Shown here piece by piece: positions 45,367-54,371 of a stretch of DNA of 64,000 bases. The DNA is taken from the NCBI GenBank assembly GCA_900316995.1, contig ONEZ01000002.1:62001-126000 (forward strand), written 5' to 3'. Position 1 is the stretch's first letter. Each line of letters starts with the position of its first letter. The notes beneath the pieces were generated by a model. That model did not search any database and was not told where the DNA came from. It saw only the letters and a list, made by a program, of their open reading frames with translations. Position numbers and translations under genes: made by a program. This stretch comes from an uncultured Bacteroidales bacterium (GTDB lineage: Bacteria > Bacteroidota > Bacteroidia > Bacteroidales > Paludibacteraceae).

Positions 45367-46383
45367 ATGTTTAAGTTCGCTCATCCAGAAATATTATATG
45401 CCTTACTGCTAATCCCATTGCTACTGGCGTTGTTCTACTATGGAGTGGTGGTAAAAGGCAAGAGACTCAAAAAGTTAGGTGAAAAACGCCTGCTTACAGG
45501 ACTTATGCCTGAGGTTTCTCACTGGCGTCCCAGAGTCAAGTTCTATATATCACTTGTGGCCATTGCCATTGCCATATTTGTGGCGGCAGGCCCTCAGTAC
45601 GGCACCAAGAAAGAGAAGATTAAGAAGCAGGGAGTGGAGATGATGGTCTGCATAGACGTGTCAAACTCTATGCTCTCTGACGATGTCAAACCAGACCGTA
45701 TGTCAAGGGCCAAACAAGTGCTTGGCAGGCTTATAGACAAATTAGAGAATGACAAGGTTGGCCTTATAGTCTTTGCAGGCGACAGTTATGTTCAGATGCC
45801 TATGACCACCGATGTGGGGAGTGCCAAAATGTTCCTTAACTCAATAAACCCAGGAATGGTGTCGTTGCAGGGTACAGACATTGCCTCTGCCATAAGAATG
45901 AGCCTTGGAATGTTCTCTGAGAAAGAGGGCGTGAGCCGCTCCATAATAATAATCACAGATGGTGAGGACCATGAGGCGGCTGCCGTGGATGCAGCCCGTC
46001 TGGCACTTCAGAATAATGTGACTGTAAACGTAATGGGGCTTGGAACGCATCAGGGTGGTCCCATACCTATTAAGGGCACAAACAGCTTTAAGAAAGACCG
46101 CCAAGGTAACGTGATTATCACAAAACTCAATGAGCAGATGTGCGCCGACATAGCATCGGCGGGCGGTGGTGTGTATGTTAGGGCAGATAATGCCAACAAT
46201 GCAGTACGCGCACTATCCAAGGAACTTGACAAAATGTCAAAAAGTGACATGGAGACAGAGGTGTTTTCAAATTTCAGGCAGCAGTACGCACCGTTTGCAT
46301 TTATAGCTCTTATGCTTATATTGTTGGAACTCTGCCTTATGGACAAGCAGAATCCTCTATTAAAGAACGTAAAACTATTCTGA
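45367..46383 (+). CDS. batB: BatB: membrane-anchored VWA protein
   Basis: 338 residues. N-terminal segments (11-26 and 58-76), VWA domain with MIDAS DVSNSM (about residue 96), LQGTDIASAIRMSL and IITDGEDHEA, and a C-terminal hydrophobic helix (FAFIALMLILLELCL). It is similar in plan to BatA but has the conserved SNS-type MIDAS of BatB. It lies 17 bp after batA and 1 bp before batC. Confidence 0.93.
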   Translation: MFKFAHPEILYALLLIPLLLALFYYGVVVKGKRLKKLGEKRLLTGLMPEVSHWRPRVKFYISLVAIAIAIFVAAGPQYGTKKEKIKKQGVEMMVCIDVSNSMLSDDVKPDRMSRAKQVLGRLIDKLENDKVGLIVFAGDSYVQMPMTTDVGSAKMFLNSINPGMVSLQGTDIASAIRMSLGMFSEKEGVSRSIIIITDGEDHEAAAVDAARLALQNNVTVNVMGLGTHQGGPIPIKGTNSFKKDRQGNVIITKLNEQMCADIASAGGGVYVRADNANNAVRALSKELDKMSKSDMETEVFSNFRQQYAPFAFIALMLILLELCLMDKQNPLLKNVKLF

Positions 46384-46384
46384 C

Positions 46385-47071
46385 ATGAAAAAAATATTGG
46401 TTTTTGTGGCAGTGGCACTAATTTTGCCTGTGATATCTATGGCAGAGAACGCCAACCCTAATATACGCAGCGGAAACCGTCTGTATCGTGATGGAAAGTT
46501 TGTGGAGAGTGAGACAGAGTATCGTAAGGGTTTGCAGAAGGATAACAAGAGTGTGGAGAGCTCCTATAATTTAGGTAACTCCCTCTATGGTCAAGGCAAG
46601 TATAAGGAGGCGGCTGACGCATTCAAGAACGCATCGGTGCTGACAAAGGATAAGGAGAAACTTGCGTCCATATATCATAATATGGGTAATTCATACTATA
46701 TGGCTGAAGATTACGGTCAGAGTGTGGAGGCGTACAAAAGTTCCTTGAAGAACAATCCTAAGGATGAGGAGACAAGGTTCAACCTGGCTCTGGCGCAGCA
46801 GAAACTGCAACAACAGCAGCAACAGCAGCAGAATCAGGATCAGCAGGACCAGAACCAAAATCAGGATCAGCAGCAACAACAGCAGCAGGAACAGCAGCAA
46901 GACAAACAAGACCAGCAACAGCAACAACAACAGCAGCAGGAGCAGAATAAGGATCAGATGGATAAAGAGACAGCTGAACAGATATTGAACGCTTTTGCTG
47001 AACAAGAAGAGGATACACAAGAAAAGTTACAACAGAAACCTTCTCAGCGCAGTTTGGAGAAAGATTGGTGA
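46385..47071 (+). CDS. batC: BatC: TPR protein with Gln-rich tail
   Basis: 228 residues. Signal peptide (LVFVAVALILPVISMA), then TPR repeats (residues 24-135; NPNIRSGNRLYRDGKFVESE, SYNLGNSLYGQGKYKEAADA, IYHNMGNSYYMAEDYGQSVE). From about residue 138 a tract of roughly 60 residues is mostly Gln with scattered Asn, Asp, Glu and Lys, followed by an acidic and charged end (EQILNAFAEQEEDTQEK). The tract is encoded mainly by CAG/CAA repeats, prone to length change. BatC works with BatA/BatB; the tail is probably disordered. Confidence 0.9.
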   Translation: MKKILVFVAVALILPVISMAENANPNIRSGNRLYRDGKFVESETEYRKGLQKDNKSVESSYNLGNSLYGQGKYKEAADAFKNASVLTKDKEKLASIYHNMGNSYYMAEDYGQSVEAYKSSLKNNPKDEETRFNLALAQQKLQQQQQQQQNQDQQDQNQNQDQQQQQQQEQQQDKQDQQQQQQQQQEQNKDQMDKETAEQILNAFAEQEEDTQEKLQQKPSQRSLEKDW

Positions 47072-47072
47072 T

Positions 47073-48917
47073 ATGAAAAGGATATTTATTGCAATAATGT
47101 GGCTAACAGCGGCCACTCTTACCTGGGCGGCGGATGTGGAGTTTAGCGCTCAGGCTCCGGCATCGGTAGTGGCGGGTAACCGTTTTAGCCTGTCATATAC
47201 GGTAAATCAGGAATGTAAGGATTTTAGGGCTCCGGAAATGCCTGACTTTGAAGTTCTTATGGGGCCGTCAACTTCACGTAGCTCCAGCGTGAGCATAATA
47301 AACGGCAGTGTGAACAAGTCTATGACCATTACGTTCACATTTGTGCTTCTTGCTAATAACCCTGGCACATACACTGTACCGGGTGCCACAGTATTGGTGA
47401 AAGGTGAAAAATACACTTCAAACTCACTTACCATAAAGGTGCTCCCAACTGATGACGCCTCCAAACTTCAGCAGAGCCAGAGTGGCGGTTCAAGCGCAAG
47501 TCAAGGCGAAGCCTCACTTAACAATAAGGACTCCCAATCATCACTTAGCGGTACAAACCAGATGTTTGTACGTCAGATAGTCTCCAAAACCAAGGTGTAT
47601 GAGCAGGAGGCGTTCCTTATAACCTATAAGCTCTACACCCGCTATAATGTGCGTGATATTGCTAATGTCAAGTTCCCGGAATATAAAGGCTTCTATGTTC
47701 AGGATATAGAATTAGATGTAAACCGCCAGTTTGTAACCGAACATTATAACGGGCTTAACTATAATACTATAGTTCTTAAACAAGCCCTCCTTTACCCGCA
47801 GAGTTCTGGCAAGATAGAGATAGAGAGCGGACAGCTTGACGCTGTTATAGTGGAGCGTGTTTCAAACCACTCTCAAGGTATTTTTGACGGCTTCTTTGAC
47901 TCCTATCGTGATGTTAAGAAGAGTCTCAAGATACCTTCTGCCACTATAGATGTAATGCCTCTGCCAAGTGGCGCCCCTAAGAGCTTTAACGGCGCAGTGG
48001 GTAGATTTGACATAAAGAGCAGTATCAGCACTCAGGAACTAAAGGCAAATGATGCTGTTACACTCACACTTGATATAAGCGGTACAGGTAACCTCAAGTT
48101 GCTTAAGAATCCTAAAATCACATTCCCCGCTGATTTTGACGTCTATGACCCAAAAGTTGACAATAGCGTAAAGGTTACTCCTGCGGGTGCATCTGGCACA
48201 AGACACATTGAGTATCTGGCAATTCCTCGTTTTGGTGGTGATTTTGCAATAGAAGGCACTGAGTTCTCTTGGTTTGACCCTTCAGTAGGGCAGTATAAGA
48301 CAATTAAAACGCCAATCTACACACTAAAGGTTGACGGCAGCGCAGACCAGACTCAGGTTATAACCACAGGCACAGCGTCACAGAAGGAGAGTGTGCGTAA
48401 TCTTGGCAGCGATATACGCCATATACATTCAGATTCAGAACTGAAACCTGTGGGTGGTGGTTTCTTTGGCACGCTTGGGTTTGTGTCTGGCTATCTTATA
48501 CCAGTGGCAGTGTTTGTGCTGTTGCTCATTATTCTGCGCAAGCAGGCTCGTGAGAATGCAAATATCGCCCTGAAACGTACCAAACGTGCAAGCAAGGTGG
48601 CCACAAAACGTCTTAAGAGCGCAGCTAAGTTTATGAAGGCAAATGACAAGCCTCACTTCTATGAGGAGACCATGAAAGCTCTATGGGGTTATTTAGGAGA
48701 CAAACTCTCTATAGCCCAGTCTGAACTTACAAAGGATAATGTGAGTGAGAAACTATCTGCAAGAGGGGTGGAGGATGAAACCATCAAGGAGTTCCTTGCC
48801 ACACTTCAGGATTGTGAGTTCGCCCGCTTCTCATCTGTGGCTGATGAGAGCCTCTCTATGAATAATATTTATAACAGAGCCTCAGACCTTATTGGAAAAT
48901 TGGAGGATAAGCTATGA
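47073..48917 (+). CDS. batD: BatD: oxygen-tolerance/Bat cluster membrane protein
   Basis: 614 residues from the ATG at 47073, one base after the batC stop; a longer in-frame start at 46995 would overlap batC and is rejected. Signal peptide (IFIAIMWLTAATLTWA), several Ig/BatD beta domains (VEFSAQAPASVVAGNRFSLS, VLLANNPGTYTVPGATVLVK, LNYNTIVLKQALLYPQSSGK), one membrane helix (about 472-490, GYLIPVAVFVLLLIILR) and a basic cytoplasmic tail (NIALKRTKRASKVATKRLKS). It is expected to join the Bat complex at the periplasmic side. Confidence 0.92.
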   Translation: MKRIFIAIMWLTAATLTWAADVEFSAQAPASVVAGNRFSLSYTVNQECKDFRAPEMPDFEVLMGPSTSRSSSVSIINGSVNKSMTITFTFVLLANNPGTYTVPGATVLVKGEKYTSNSLTIKVLPTDDASKLQQSQSGGSSASQGEASLNNKDSQSSLSGTNQMFVRQIVSKTKVYEQEAFLITYKLYTRYNVRDIANVKFPEYKGFYVQDIELDVNRQFVTEHYNGLNYNTIVLKQALLYPQSSGKIEIESGQLDAVIVERVSNHSQGIFDGFFDSYRDVKKSLKIPSATIDVMPLPSGAPKSFNGAVGRFDIKSSISTQELKANDAVTLTLDISGTGNLKLLKNPKITFPADFDVYDPKVDNSVKVTPAGASGTRHIEYLAIPRFGGDFAIEGTEFSWFDPSVGQYKTIKTPIYTLKVDGSADQTQVITTGTASQKESVRNLGSDIRHIHSDSELKPVGGGFFGTLGFVSGYLIPVAVFVLLLIILRKQARENANIALKRTKRASKVATKRLKSAAKFMKANDKPHFYEETMKALWGYLGDKLSIAQSELTKDNVSEKLSARGVEDETIKEFLATLQDCEFARFSSVADESLSMNNIYNRASDLIGKLEDKL

Positions 48918-49660
48918 AACTAAGGAGTGTTTTTTCAATTGTTACCGCCGTGGTGGCTCTGAGCTGCTATGCCGGAGATATGCAGAAGGCTGCCGAGTAC
49001 TACAGTCAGGGAGACTATGAGCAGAGTGTGGAGGAGTATGAGTCTATTTTAGCATCGGGGCAGGAGAGTGCCACACTATATTACAACCTTGGGAATTCCT
49101 ATTTCCGCCTTGGAAAAATGTCAAAGGCTATAATAAATTATGAGCGTTCGTTAAAGGTGGATCCCACAAATGAGGATGCACGTCATAACTTAGAGTTTGC
49201 CAAGGAGAAGACTGTTGACAAGATAGATGTGCCAGAGGAGATGTTTATTACACGTTGGTGGAGTAATGTAAGGAATCTTGCCTCCGCCGATGCGTGGGCT
49301 TACTCTTCTATTGCACTTTTCTCTCTGTTTGTAATAGCTCTGTTGTGCTATATCTTTTCCACCAGACTTTCACTTAAGAAGAGCGGTTTTGCTCTCTCTC
49401 TTGTTGCGCTTGTTTTCTCTGCTATTACCTTTGTGCTTGCGTATCAGCAGAATGCCATTCAAACAGATAACAGCCATGCCATTATATTTGCTCCTACTGT
49501 CACCATAAAGAGCACCCCCGATGTGAGCGGTACAGACCTTTTTATTCTGCATGAGGGCACAAAAGTGGAGATACGTGAGTATGTGGGCTCGTGGGCTGAG
49601 ATTGTAACTGAAGACGGGAGCAAAGGATGGATAGATGTTAATGCAATAGAGATTATCTGA
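48914..49660 (+). CDS. batE: BatE: TPR and SH3-like membrane protein
   Basis: 248 residues. Signal peptide-like N-terminus (FSIVTAVVALSCYA), TPR repeats (about 20-95, AAEYYSQGDYEQSVEEYESI, YYNLGNSYFRLGKMSKAIIN), two membrane segments (about 133-150 and 160-177) and a bacterial SH3-like domain (LHEGTKVEIREYVGSWAEIV, TEDGSKGWIDVNAIEII), which in other proteins binds peptidoglycan. It overlaps batD by 4 bp, completing the cluster moxR-DUF58-(DUF4381-like)-batABCDE. Confidence 0.92.
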   Translation: MKLRSVFSIVTAVVALSCYAGDMQKAAEYYSQGDYEQSVEEYESILASGQESATLYYNLGNSYFRLGKMSKAIINYERSLKVDPTNEDARHNLEFAKEKTVDKIDVPEEMFITRWWSNVRNLASADAWAYSSIALFSLFVIALLCYIFSTRLSLKKSGFALSLVALVFSAITFVLAYQQNAIQTDNSHAIIFAPTVTIKSTPDVSGTDLFILHEGTKVEIREYVGSWAEIVTEDGSKGWIDVNAIEII

Positions 49661-49661
49661 T

Positions 49662-50399
49662 ATGGATACTTTTTTACAACTTTGGTGCTCAATTCTTGAT
49701 GCTCTTGACCAGGCTGACAAATCTCTACTGCTTAGTATAAACGGTTGCCATAACGGCTTCTTTGACACTTTTATGTTTTGGGTGTCAGACAAGTGGGTTT
49801 GGGTGCCAATGTATGTGTCCCTGCTGTACATTATAGTAAAGAACAAGAGGAGTGAGGCTGTATTCATTATTTTAGGTATTGTACTTACAGTTCTCTTTTG
49901 TGACCAGTTCGCTTCATCGCTGTGCAAACCGCTGTTTCATAGGTTCCGTCCGTCACAAGATCCTCAGATAGGGCACTTGGTACATGTGGTTTGCGGATTC
50001 AAGTGTGATTTATACGGTTTTGTATCATCACACGCCGCCAATACCATGGGCGTGGCCCTATACCTTGCACTTCTATTCAGAAACCATACATTTAGCTGCT
50101 CCATATTCCTTTGGGCGCTGATTAACTGCTACTCCAGAATGTATCTGGGTGTACACTATTTTGGTGATGTATTGTTCGGTTCTGTTGTAGGTCTGTTTTT
50201 TGGCTGGTTCTGCTTCTGGCTGTCATATAGAGTTCTGCTTTCACGTGTCATGCCTCAGTTCCGCTATACACAGCACTATAACAACAGCAGGTCAAACGTG
50301 GGTTTCTCCACGGCTGATATAATGCCATACCTCTGGACTTTTGTGTCAACACTGTTCATAATTGCTGTGTTTTCTACAAAAAACACCTTTTTCTGCTAA
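49662..50399 (+). CDS. PAP2-family membrane phosphatase
   Basis: 245 residues with about six membrane helices. PAP2 motifs: KPLFHRFRPSQ (KxxxxxxRP), SSHAANTMG (PSGH-like) and SRMYLGVHYFGDVLFG (SRxxxxxHxxxD). The active His are present. The enzymes dephosphorylate lipids such as undecaprenyl pyrophosphate, phosphatidic acid or lipid A. It follows batE by 1 bp, so it is probably co-transcribed with the Bat genes. The C-terminus adds an unusual Asn-rich loop and a last hydrophobic segment (LWTFVSTLFIIAVFST). Confidence 0.92.
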   Translation: MDTFLQLWCSILDALDQADKSLLLSINGCHNGFFDTFMFWVSDKWVWVPMYVSLLYIIVKNKRSEAVFIILGIVLTVLFCDQFASSLCKPLFHRFRPSQDPQIGHLVHVVCGFKCDLYGFVSSHAANTMGVALYLALLFRNHTFSCSIFLWALINCYSRMYLGVHYFGDVLFGSVVGLFFGWFCFWLSYRVLLSRVMPQFRYTQHYNNSRSNVGFSTADIMPYLWTFVSTLFIIAVFSTKNTFFC

Positions 50400-50497
50400 T
50401 TTGTGTTTTTTAAGGTGCATTATTTGCTCATATCAAAAAAAAGTGGTAAATTAGATGCACCAAATAAACCAAATTATCAACTAAAACATATAAAGTT

Positions 50498-50761
50498 ATG
50501 GTAAAGCAATTAACATTTAATCAGTTACGCAAAATTAAAGACTATTTGCCTGATGGTAGTATGAAACTAATTGCAGATGAGTTGGGCGTAACGCCAGACA
50601 CTGTAAGAAATTATTTTGGCGGACAGAATTTTGACGAGGGAGGTACTGTTGGTTTCCACATAGAGGCAGGCCCTGACGGTGGTATTGTCACCCTTGATGA
50701 CACTCGCATACTTGACCTTGCACTTGAAATCCTCTATTTTGACGGAACGCTGAAATTTTAA
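50498..50761 (+). CDS. Small HTH-like DNA-binding protein
   Basis: 87 residues. Residues 5-45 look like a short helix-turn-helix (LTFNQLRKIKDYLPDGSMKL, IADELGVTPDTVRNYFGGQN), and the C-terminus is acidic (LDDTRILDLALEILYFDGTL). Similar short proteins occur widely in Bacteroidales; no function is known to me. The upstream gap has an inverted repeat GGTGCAT (50415-50421) / ATGCACC (50454-50460), a possible operator. Confidence 0.75.
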   Translation: MVKQLTFNQLRKIKDYLPDGSMKLIADELGVTPDTVRNYFGGQNFDEGGTVGFHIEAGPDGGIVTLDDTRILDLALEILYFDGTLKF

Positions 50762-50773
50762 TAAGTAGTTTGT

Positions 50774-50855
50774 TCATCCCGTCATGCTGAGCGTAGCGAA
50801 GCATCTCTAATGTTCACGAGATTCTTCGGGCGAAGCCCTCAGAATGACGGGATGA
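50774..50855. terminator. Large inverted repeat built from two GTCAT-CTGAG elements
   Basis: Arms TCATCCCGTCAT (50774-50785) and ATGACGGGATGA (50844-50855) pair perfectly; the next bases (CTGAG/CTCAG) pair too. Each arm is one copy of the GTCATNCTGAG element in opposite orientation. It lies between the converging small HTH gene and dapL and could stop both transcripts. Confidence 0.8.
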
Positions 50856-50857
50856 TT

Positions 50858-52090
50858 TTATCCCATCCACTTTCTGAATCTCCGCATAGCCTCCTCGGTG
50901 TTCTCACGGCTGTTAAAGCCTGTAAAGCGGAAGAATCCAGCCCCAAGTTTACCAAACCCGTCGCCAGGAATGCAGACCACCTCCGCATCGTAGAGCAGTT
51001 CTTGGAAGAAACGCCATGAGTCTTTCTTATAAGGGGTCTTTACCCAGATGTTTGGTGAATTTACTCCACCGTAAACATCCAAACCCAGTGATGTTAGCTC
51101 ACTACGTATAATGGCGGCGTTTGTCATGTAGTAGTCTATAATCTCTTTGTACTGTTTCTGCCCCTCCTTGGAGTACATGGCCTCCGCCCCCCTTTGAACC
51201 ACGTATGACGTGCCGTTGTAGTAGGTGGTTACTCGCCTGTTCCACAGTCCGTTAACACGTAACACCTCACCATACATGGTATAACCTATAATGTCTTTAG
51301 GCACCACTGTGTATGAGCATCTAAGACCTGTGAAACCTGCGGTCTTGGAGTAACTTCTAATCTCTATGGCGCACTTTTTTGCACCCTTTATCTCATAAAT
51401 GGAGTGGGGGATGTTATCCTCTTGAATGTAGGCGGTGTACGCACCGTCATAAATGATAATGGCCTTGTTTTCAAGCGCATAATCAACCCACATCTTCAGT
51501 TGCTCTTTAGTAAGGGCAATGCCGGTAGGGTTGTTAGGGTAGCATAGGTATATTATGTCAACCTTCTCATCTGGCAGCTGCGGCACAAAACCGTTCTTCT
51601 CTGTGCAAGGTATATAAACTATGTTACTCCAGAGGTCATCATCGTTGAGATAGCCTGAACGCCCGCCCATAATGGCTGCATTCTCATACACAGGATAGAC
51701 TGGGTCTGTTATGGCAATGATGTTGTCACGTCCGAATATATGACCTATGTTGCCCACATCACTCTTGGAACCGTCACTTATGAAAATTTCATCAGCTGAG
51801 AGACTCACGCCACGTGACTGATAGTCATACTTTAATATTTTCTCAATAAGGAACCTGTATCCTGTTTCAGGACCGTAGCCACGGAAAGTCTTGACATCGG
51901 CAAGTTCAGCCACAGCTCCCTGCATGGCACGAATCACCGCATCGGGGAGAGGACGTGAAACATCGCCCTGCCCAAGGCGGATGACATTTGCCTCAGGATG
52001 TATTACTTTGTGCGCGTTAATTTTTTGCTCTATTTCATTAAAAACGTAATACTCAGGAAGTTTAAGATAGTTTTCGTTAACTAAAGCCAT
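50858..52090 (-). CDS. dapL: LL-diaminopimelate aminotransferase
   Basis: 410 residues, normal length. MALVNENYLKLPEYYVFNEI at the N-terminus, FRGYGPETGYRFL, CYPNNPTGIALTKEQL and the PLP-binding SYSKTAGFTGLRCSY (Lys in the SxSKxxGxxGxR motif) are DapL signatures. It converts tetrahydrodipicolinate directly to LL-diaminopimelate with glutamate as donor, a short route to lysine and peptidoglycan. It stands alone on the minus strand, with its own promoter. Confidence 0.97.
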   Translation of the reverse strand: MALVNENYLKLPEYYVFNEIEQKINAHKVIHPEANVIRLGQGDVSRPLPDAVIRAMQGAVAELADVKTFRGYGPETGYRFLIEKILKYDYQSRGVSLSADEIFISDGSKSDVGNIGHIFGRDNIIAITDPVYPVYENAAIMGGRSGYLNDDDLWSNIVYIPCTEKNGFVPQLPDEKVDIIYLCYPNNPTGIALTKEQLKMWVDYALENKAIIIYDGAYTAYIQEDNIPHSIYEIKGAKKCAIEIRSYSKTAGFTGLRCSYTVVPKDIIGYTMYGEVLRVNGLWNRRVTTYYNGTSYVVQRGAEAMYSKEGQKQYKEIIDYYMTNAAIIRSELTSLGLDVYGGVNSPNIWVKTPYKKDSWRFFQELLYDAEVVCIPGDGFGKLGAGFFRFTGFNSRENTEEAMRRFRKWMG

Positions 52091-52104
52091 TTAGCGGTTT
52101 ATAT

Positions 52105-52123
52105 TTGACAGTTGACAGTTGAC
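52105..52123. repeat. Short TTGACAG heptamer repeat in the dapL leader
   Basis: TTGACAG, TTGACAG, TTGAC: two full units and a partial one of the same heptamer as at 42398. It lies between the dapL start and its -7 box, so it is transcribed in the dapL 5' leader. Confidence 0.8.
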
Positions 52124-52132
52124 GCAAAGGTA
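52124..52132 (-). promoter_or_regulatory. Promoter -7 box of dapL
   Basis: Minus strand TACCTTTGC (TAnnTTTGC), 33 bp upstream of the ATG at 52090. Confidence 0.65.
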
Positions 52133-52141
52133 AAAAATTTG

Positions 52142-52150
52142 TAACTTTGT
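52142..52150 (+). promoter_or_regulatory. Promoter -7 box of fabD
   Basis: TAACTTTGT (TAnnTTTGY), 22 bp before the ATG at 52173. It is only 9 bp from the dapL box on the opposite strand. Confidence 0.65.
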
Positions 52151-52172
52151 ACAAAATTTAAATTCTAACAAT

Positions 52173-53057
52173 ATGAACGCATACGTTTTTCCAGGACAGG
52201 GCGCCCAGTTTGTAGGCATGGGAAAGGACCTTTATGAGTCATCAGCAGTAGCAAAAGAGATGTTTGAAAAGGCAAATGAGATACTTGGTTTCCGCATAAC
52301 GGACCTTATGTTTGACGGTACTGATGAAGATTTGCGTCAGACCAAAGTTACGCAGCCAGCTGTATTTCTTCACTCTGTAATACTTGCAAAAGTTCTTGAT
52401 ATAAAACCTGATATGACCGCAGGTCACTCACTTGGCGAGTTTTCAGCACTTGTGGCGGCTGGTGCTCTCAGTTTTGAAGATGGCTTGAAACTTGTTAGCA
52501 AGCGTGCCATGGCTATGCAGAAGGCTTGTGAGTTGCAACCGTCAACAATGGCAGCCGTACTTGGACTTGCCGATGAAACAGTGGAGAATATTTGTTCTAC
52601 CATAGAGGGTGTGGTGGTTCCAGCAAACTATAACTGTCCCGGACAGCTTGTTATCTCCGGCAGTGTTGAAGCTATAGACGAGGCGGTTACCAAGATGGAG
52701 GAGGCTGGTGCCAAGCGTGCCATTAAACTTGCTGTGGGTGGTGCGTTCCACTCCCCACTGATGGAACCTGCACGTCAGGAGCTTGCCGCCGCTATAGATT
52801 CCACACCATTTTCTACACCTATATGCCCTATATATCAGAATGTTAGCACATTGGCGGAGAAAAATCCGGAAACCATAAAAGCTAATCTTGTAAAACAGCT
52901 TACATCGCCGGTTAAATGGACACAGTGTGTACGCTCAATGATAAAAGACGGCGCCACATCATTCACAGAAGTGGGTCCGGGCAGCGTGCTTCAAGGCCTT
53001 GTAAAGAAGATAGCCAAAGCAGATTCTGTAGAGGGGCTGGAAATAAAGGGAGCATAA
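52173..53057 (+). CDS. fabD: Malonyl-CoA:ACP transacylase
   Basis: 294 residues. MNAYVFPGQGAQFVGMG, the catalytic serine motif GHSLGEFSALVAAG (about residue 88-101) and the second His in VGGAFHSPLM are typical FabD. It loads malonyl groups onto acyl carrier protein for fatty acid synthesis. No other fab genes flank it. The gap to rarA (108 bp) contains several hairpins. Confidence 0.96.
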   Translation: MNAYVFPGQGAQFVGMGKDLYESSAVAKEMFEKANEILGFRITDLMFDGTDEDLRQTKVTQPAVFLHSVILAKVLDIKPDMTAGHSLGEFSALVAAGALSFEDGLKLVSKRAMAMQKACELQPSTMAAVLGLADETVENICSTIEGVVVPANYNCPGQLVISGSVEAIDEAVTKMEEAGAKRAIKLAVGGAFHSPLMEPARQELAAAIDSTPFSTPICPIYQNVSTLAEKNPETIKANLVKQLTSPVKWTQCVRSMIKDGATSFTEVGPGSVLQGLVKKIAKADSVEGLEIKGA

Positions 53058-53165
53058 ACTGTCAACTGTACGTAACAGCTTCGCTGTTCCGTGCAATTTG
53101 GCTGCGCTCGGCATAATCCAAACAAGTTTGGATTATGCTCTCACTTGCACAAATTGTCAACTATA
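53058..53165. repeat. Composite intergenic repeat with nested hairpins
   Basis: Contains CTGTCAACTGTACGTAACAG, a small AACAGCTTCGCTGTT hairpin (53076-53090), then GCATAATCCAAAC (53110-53122) and GTTTGGATTATGC (53125-53137) paired over 13 bp with an AA loop. Flanking CAATTTG and CAAATTG form a wider pair. GTCAACT occurs at both ends, as in the heptamer family. Confidence 0.75.
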
Positions 53166-54371
53166 ATGCAACCTCTGGCTGAGAGACTGAGACCCACATC
53201 ACTCGATAACTACATCGGGCAGAAACATCTTGTGGGAAGTGGGGCCGTAATCAGAAAAATGATTGAGAGCGGCTCCGTTCACTCCTTTATATTATGGGGG
53301 CCTCCCGGAGTGGGTAAGACCACGCTTGCCAAGATAGTGGCAGATGCCGCAGGCCGTGGCTTCTACAGTCTCAGTGCTGTGTCTTCAAGCGTAAAGGACG
53401 TGCGTGATGTCATAGAGCGTGCAGATAAAAGCAGGTTCTTTGACACCCCGTCGCCAGTGCTTTTCATAGATGAGATTCACCGCTTTAGCAAATCGCAGCA
53501 GGACAGCCTTTTAGCAGCAGTTGAAAAAGGGATAGTGGTGCTCATAGGAGCCACCACAGAGAACCCCTCATTTGAGGTTATAACACCTCTGCTTTCCCGA
53601 TGCGCAGTCTATACTCTAAAACCACTTGATAAGCAAGACCTTATGGAGCTTGCGCAGTATGCGTTAAAAACAGATGTGGTTTTAAAGGATAAGAAGGTTG
53701 AGTTCAAGGAGTGGGAGGCTCTTCTCCAGTACTCCGGCGGCGATGCCCGCAAACTGCTCAACGCTATAGAACTCATAATAGGTGTAGATAAGGCTGAAAG
53801 CATAGTGGTAACTAACAGCATGGTGGCTGAGCGTCTTCAGGAGAATCCTGCCATATATGACAAGCAGGGGGAGATGCACTATGACATAATATCCGCCTTT
53901 ATAAAAAGTGTGAGAGGCTCTGACCCCGATGCGGCCGTATATTGGCTGGCTCGCATGGTGGAGGGTGGTGAAGACCCAAAGTTTATAGCCCGCCGATTGC
54001 TGATACTTGCCGCTGAAGATATAGGGCTCGCCAATCCAAACGCCATTCTGCTTGCAAACACCTGTTTTGACGCCGTAAGTAAGATAGGCTGGCCTGAGAG
54101 CCGTATAATACTCTCAGAAACCACAATTTATCTTGCAAACTGCAAAAAGAACAACTCTGCCTATCTGGCTATTGACGCTGCCATTGCAGAGGTTAGGAAA
54201 AGCGGTAACCTTCCAGTGCCGCTCCATCTGCGTAACGCCCCCACGCAGCTTATGCGTGACATGCAGTACGCCAAGGGCTACAAATACCCCCATGACTATC
54301 CTGGGCACTGGGTGGAGCAGCAATACCTCCCAGATGAGCTGAAAGGGAGGAGGTTCTACGAAAATAGTTGA
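53166..54371 (+). CDS. rarA: Replication-associated recombination protein A (MgsA/WRNIP1 family)
   Basis: 401 residues from the ATG at 53166 (MQPLAERLRPTSLDNYIGQK); upstream in-frame codons translate intergenic repeat and are rejected. AAA+ motifs: Walker A GPPGVGKTTLAKI, Walker B VLFIDEIHRFSKSQQD, sensor IGATTENPSFE and the arginine finger in TPLLSRCAVY. The MgsA C-terminal domain follows (FIKSVRGSDPDAAVYWLARM, GYKYPHDYPGHWVEQQYLP). It acts at stalled replication forks. The stop TGA is formed by the first unit of an AGTTGAC repeat. Confidence 0.95.
   Translation: MQPLAERLRPTSLDNYIGQKHLVGSGAVIRKMIESGSVHSFILWGPPGVGKTTLAKIVADAAGRGFYSLSAVSSSVKDVRDVIERADKSRFFDTPSPVLFIDEIHRFSKSQQDSLLAAVEKGIVVLIGATTENPSFEVITPLLSRCAVYTLKPLDKQDLMELAQYALKTDVVLKDKKVEFKEWEALLQYSGGDARKLLNAIELIIGVDKAESIVVTNSMVAERLQENPAIYDKQGEMHYDIISAFIKSVRGSDPDAAVYWLARMVEGGEDPKFIARRLLILAAEDIGLANPNAILLANTCFDAVSKIGWPESRIILSETTIYLANCKKNNSAYLAIDAAIAEVRKSGNLPVPLHLRNAPTQLMRDMQYAKGYKYPHDYPGHWVEQQYLPDELKGRRFYENS

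Noticed and set aside
46691..47020. Long Leu-rich reading frame on the minus strand opposite batC
   Set aside because: It is the complement of the CAG/CAA Gln tract and has no promoter or start context of its own.
46995..47072. Longer start of batD
   Set aside because: It overlaps batC by 77 bp and destroys the signal peptide.
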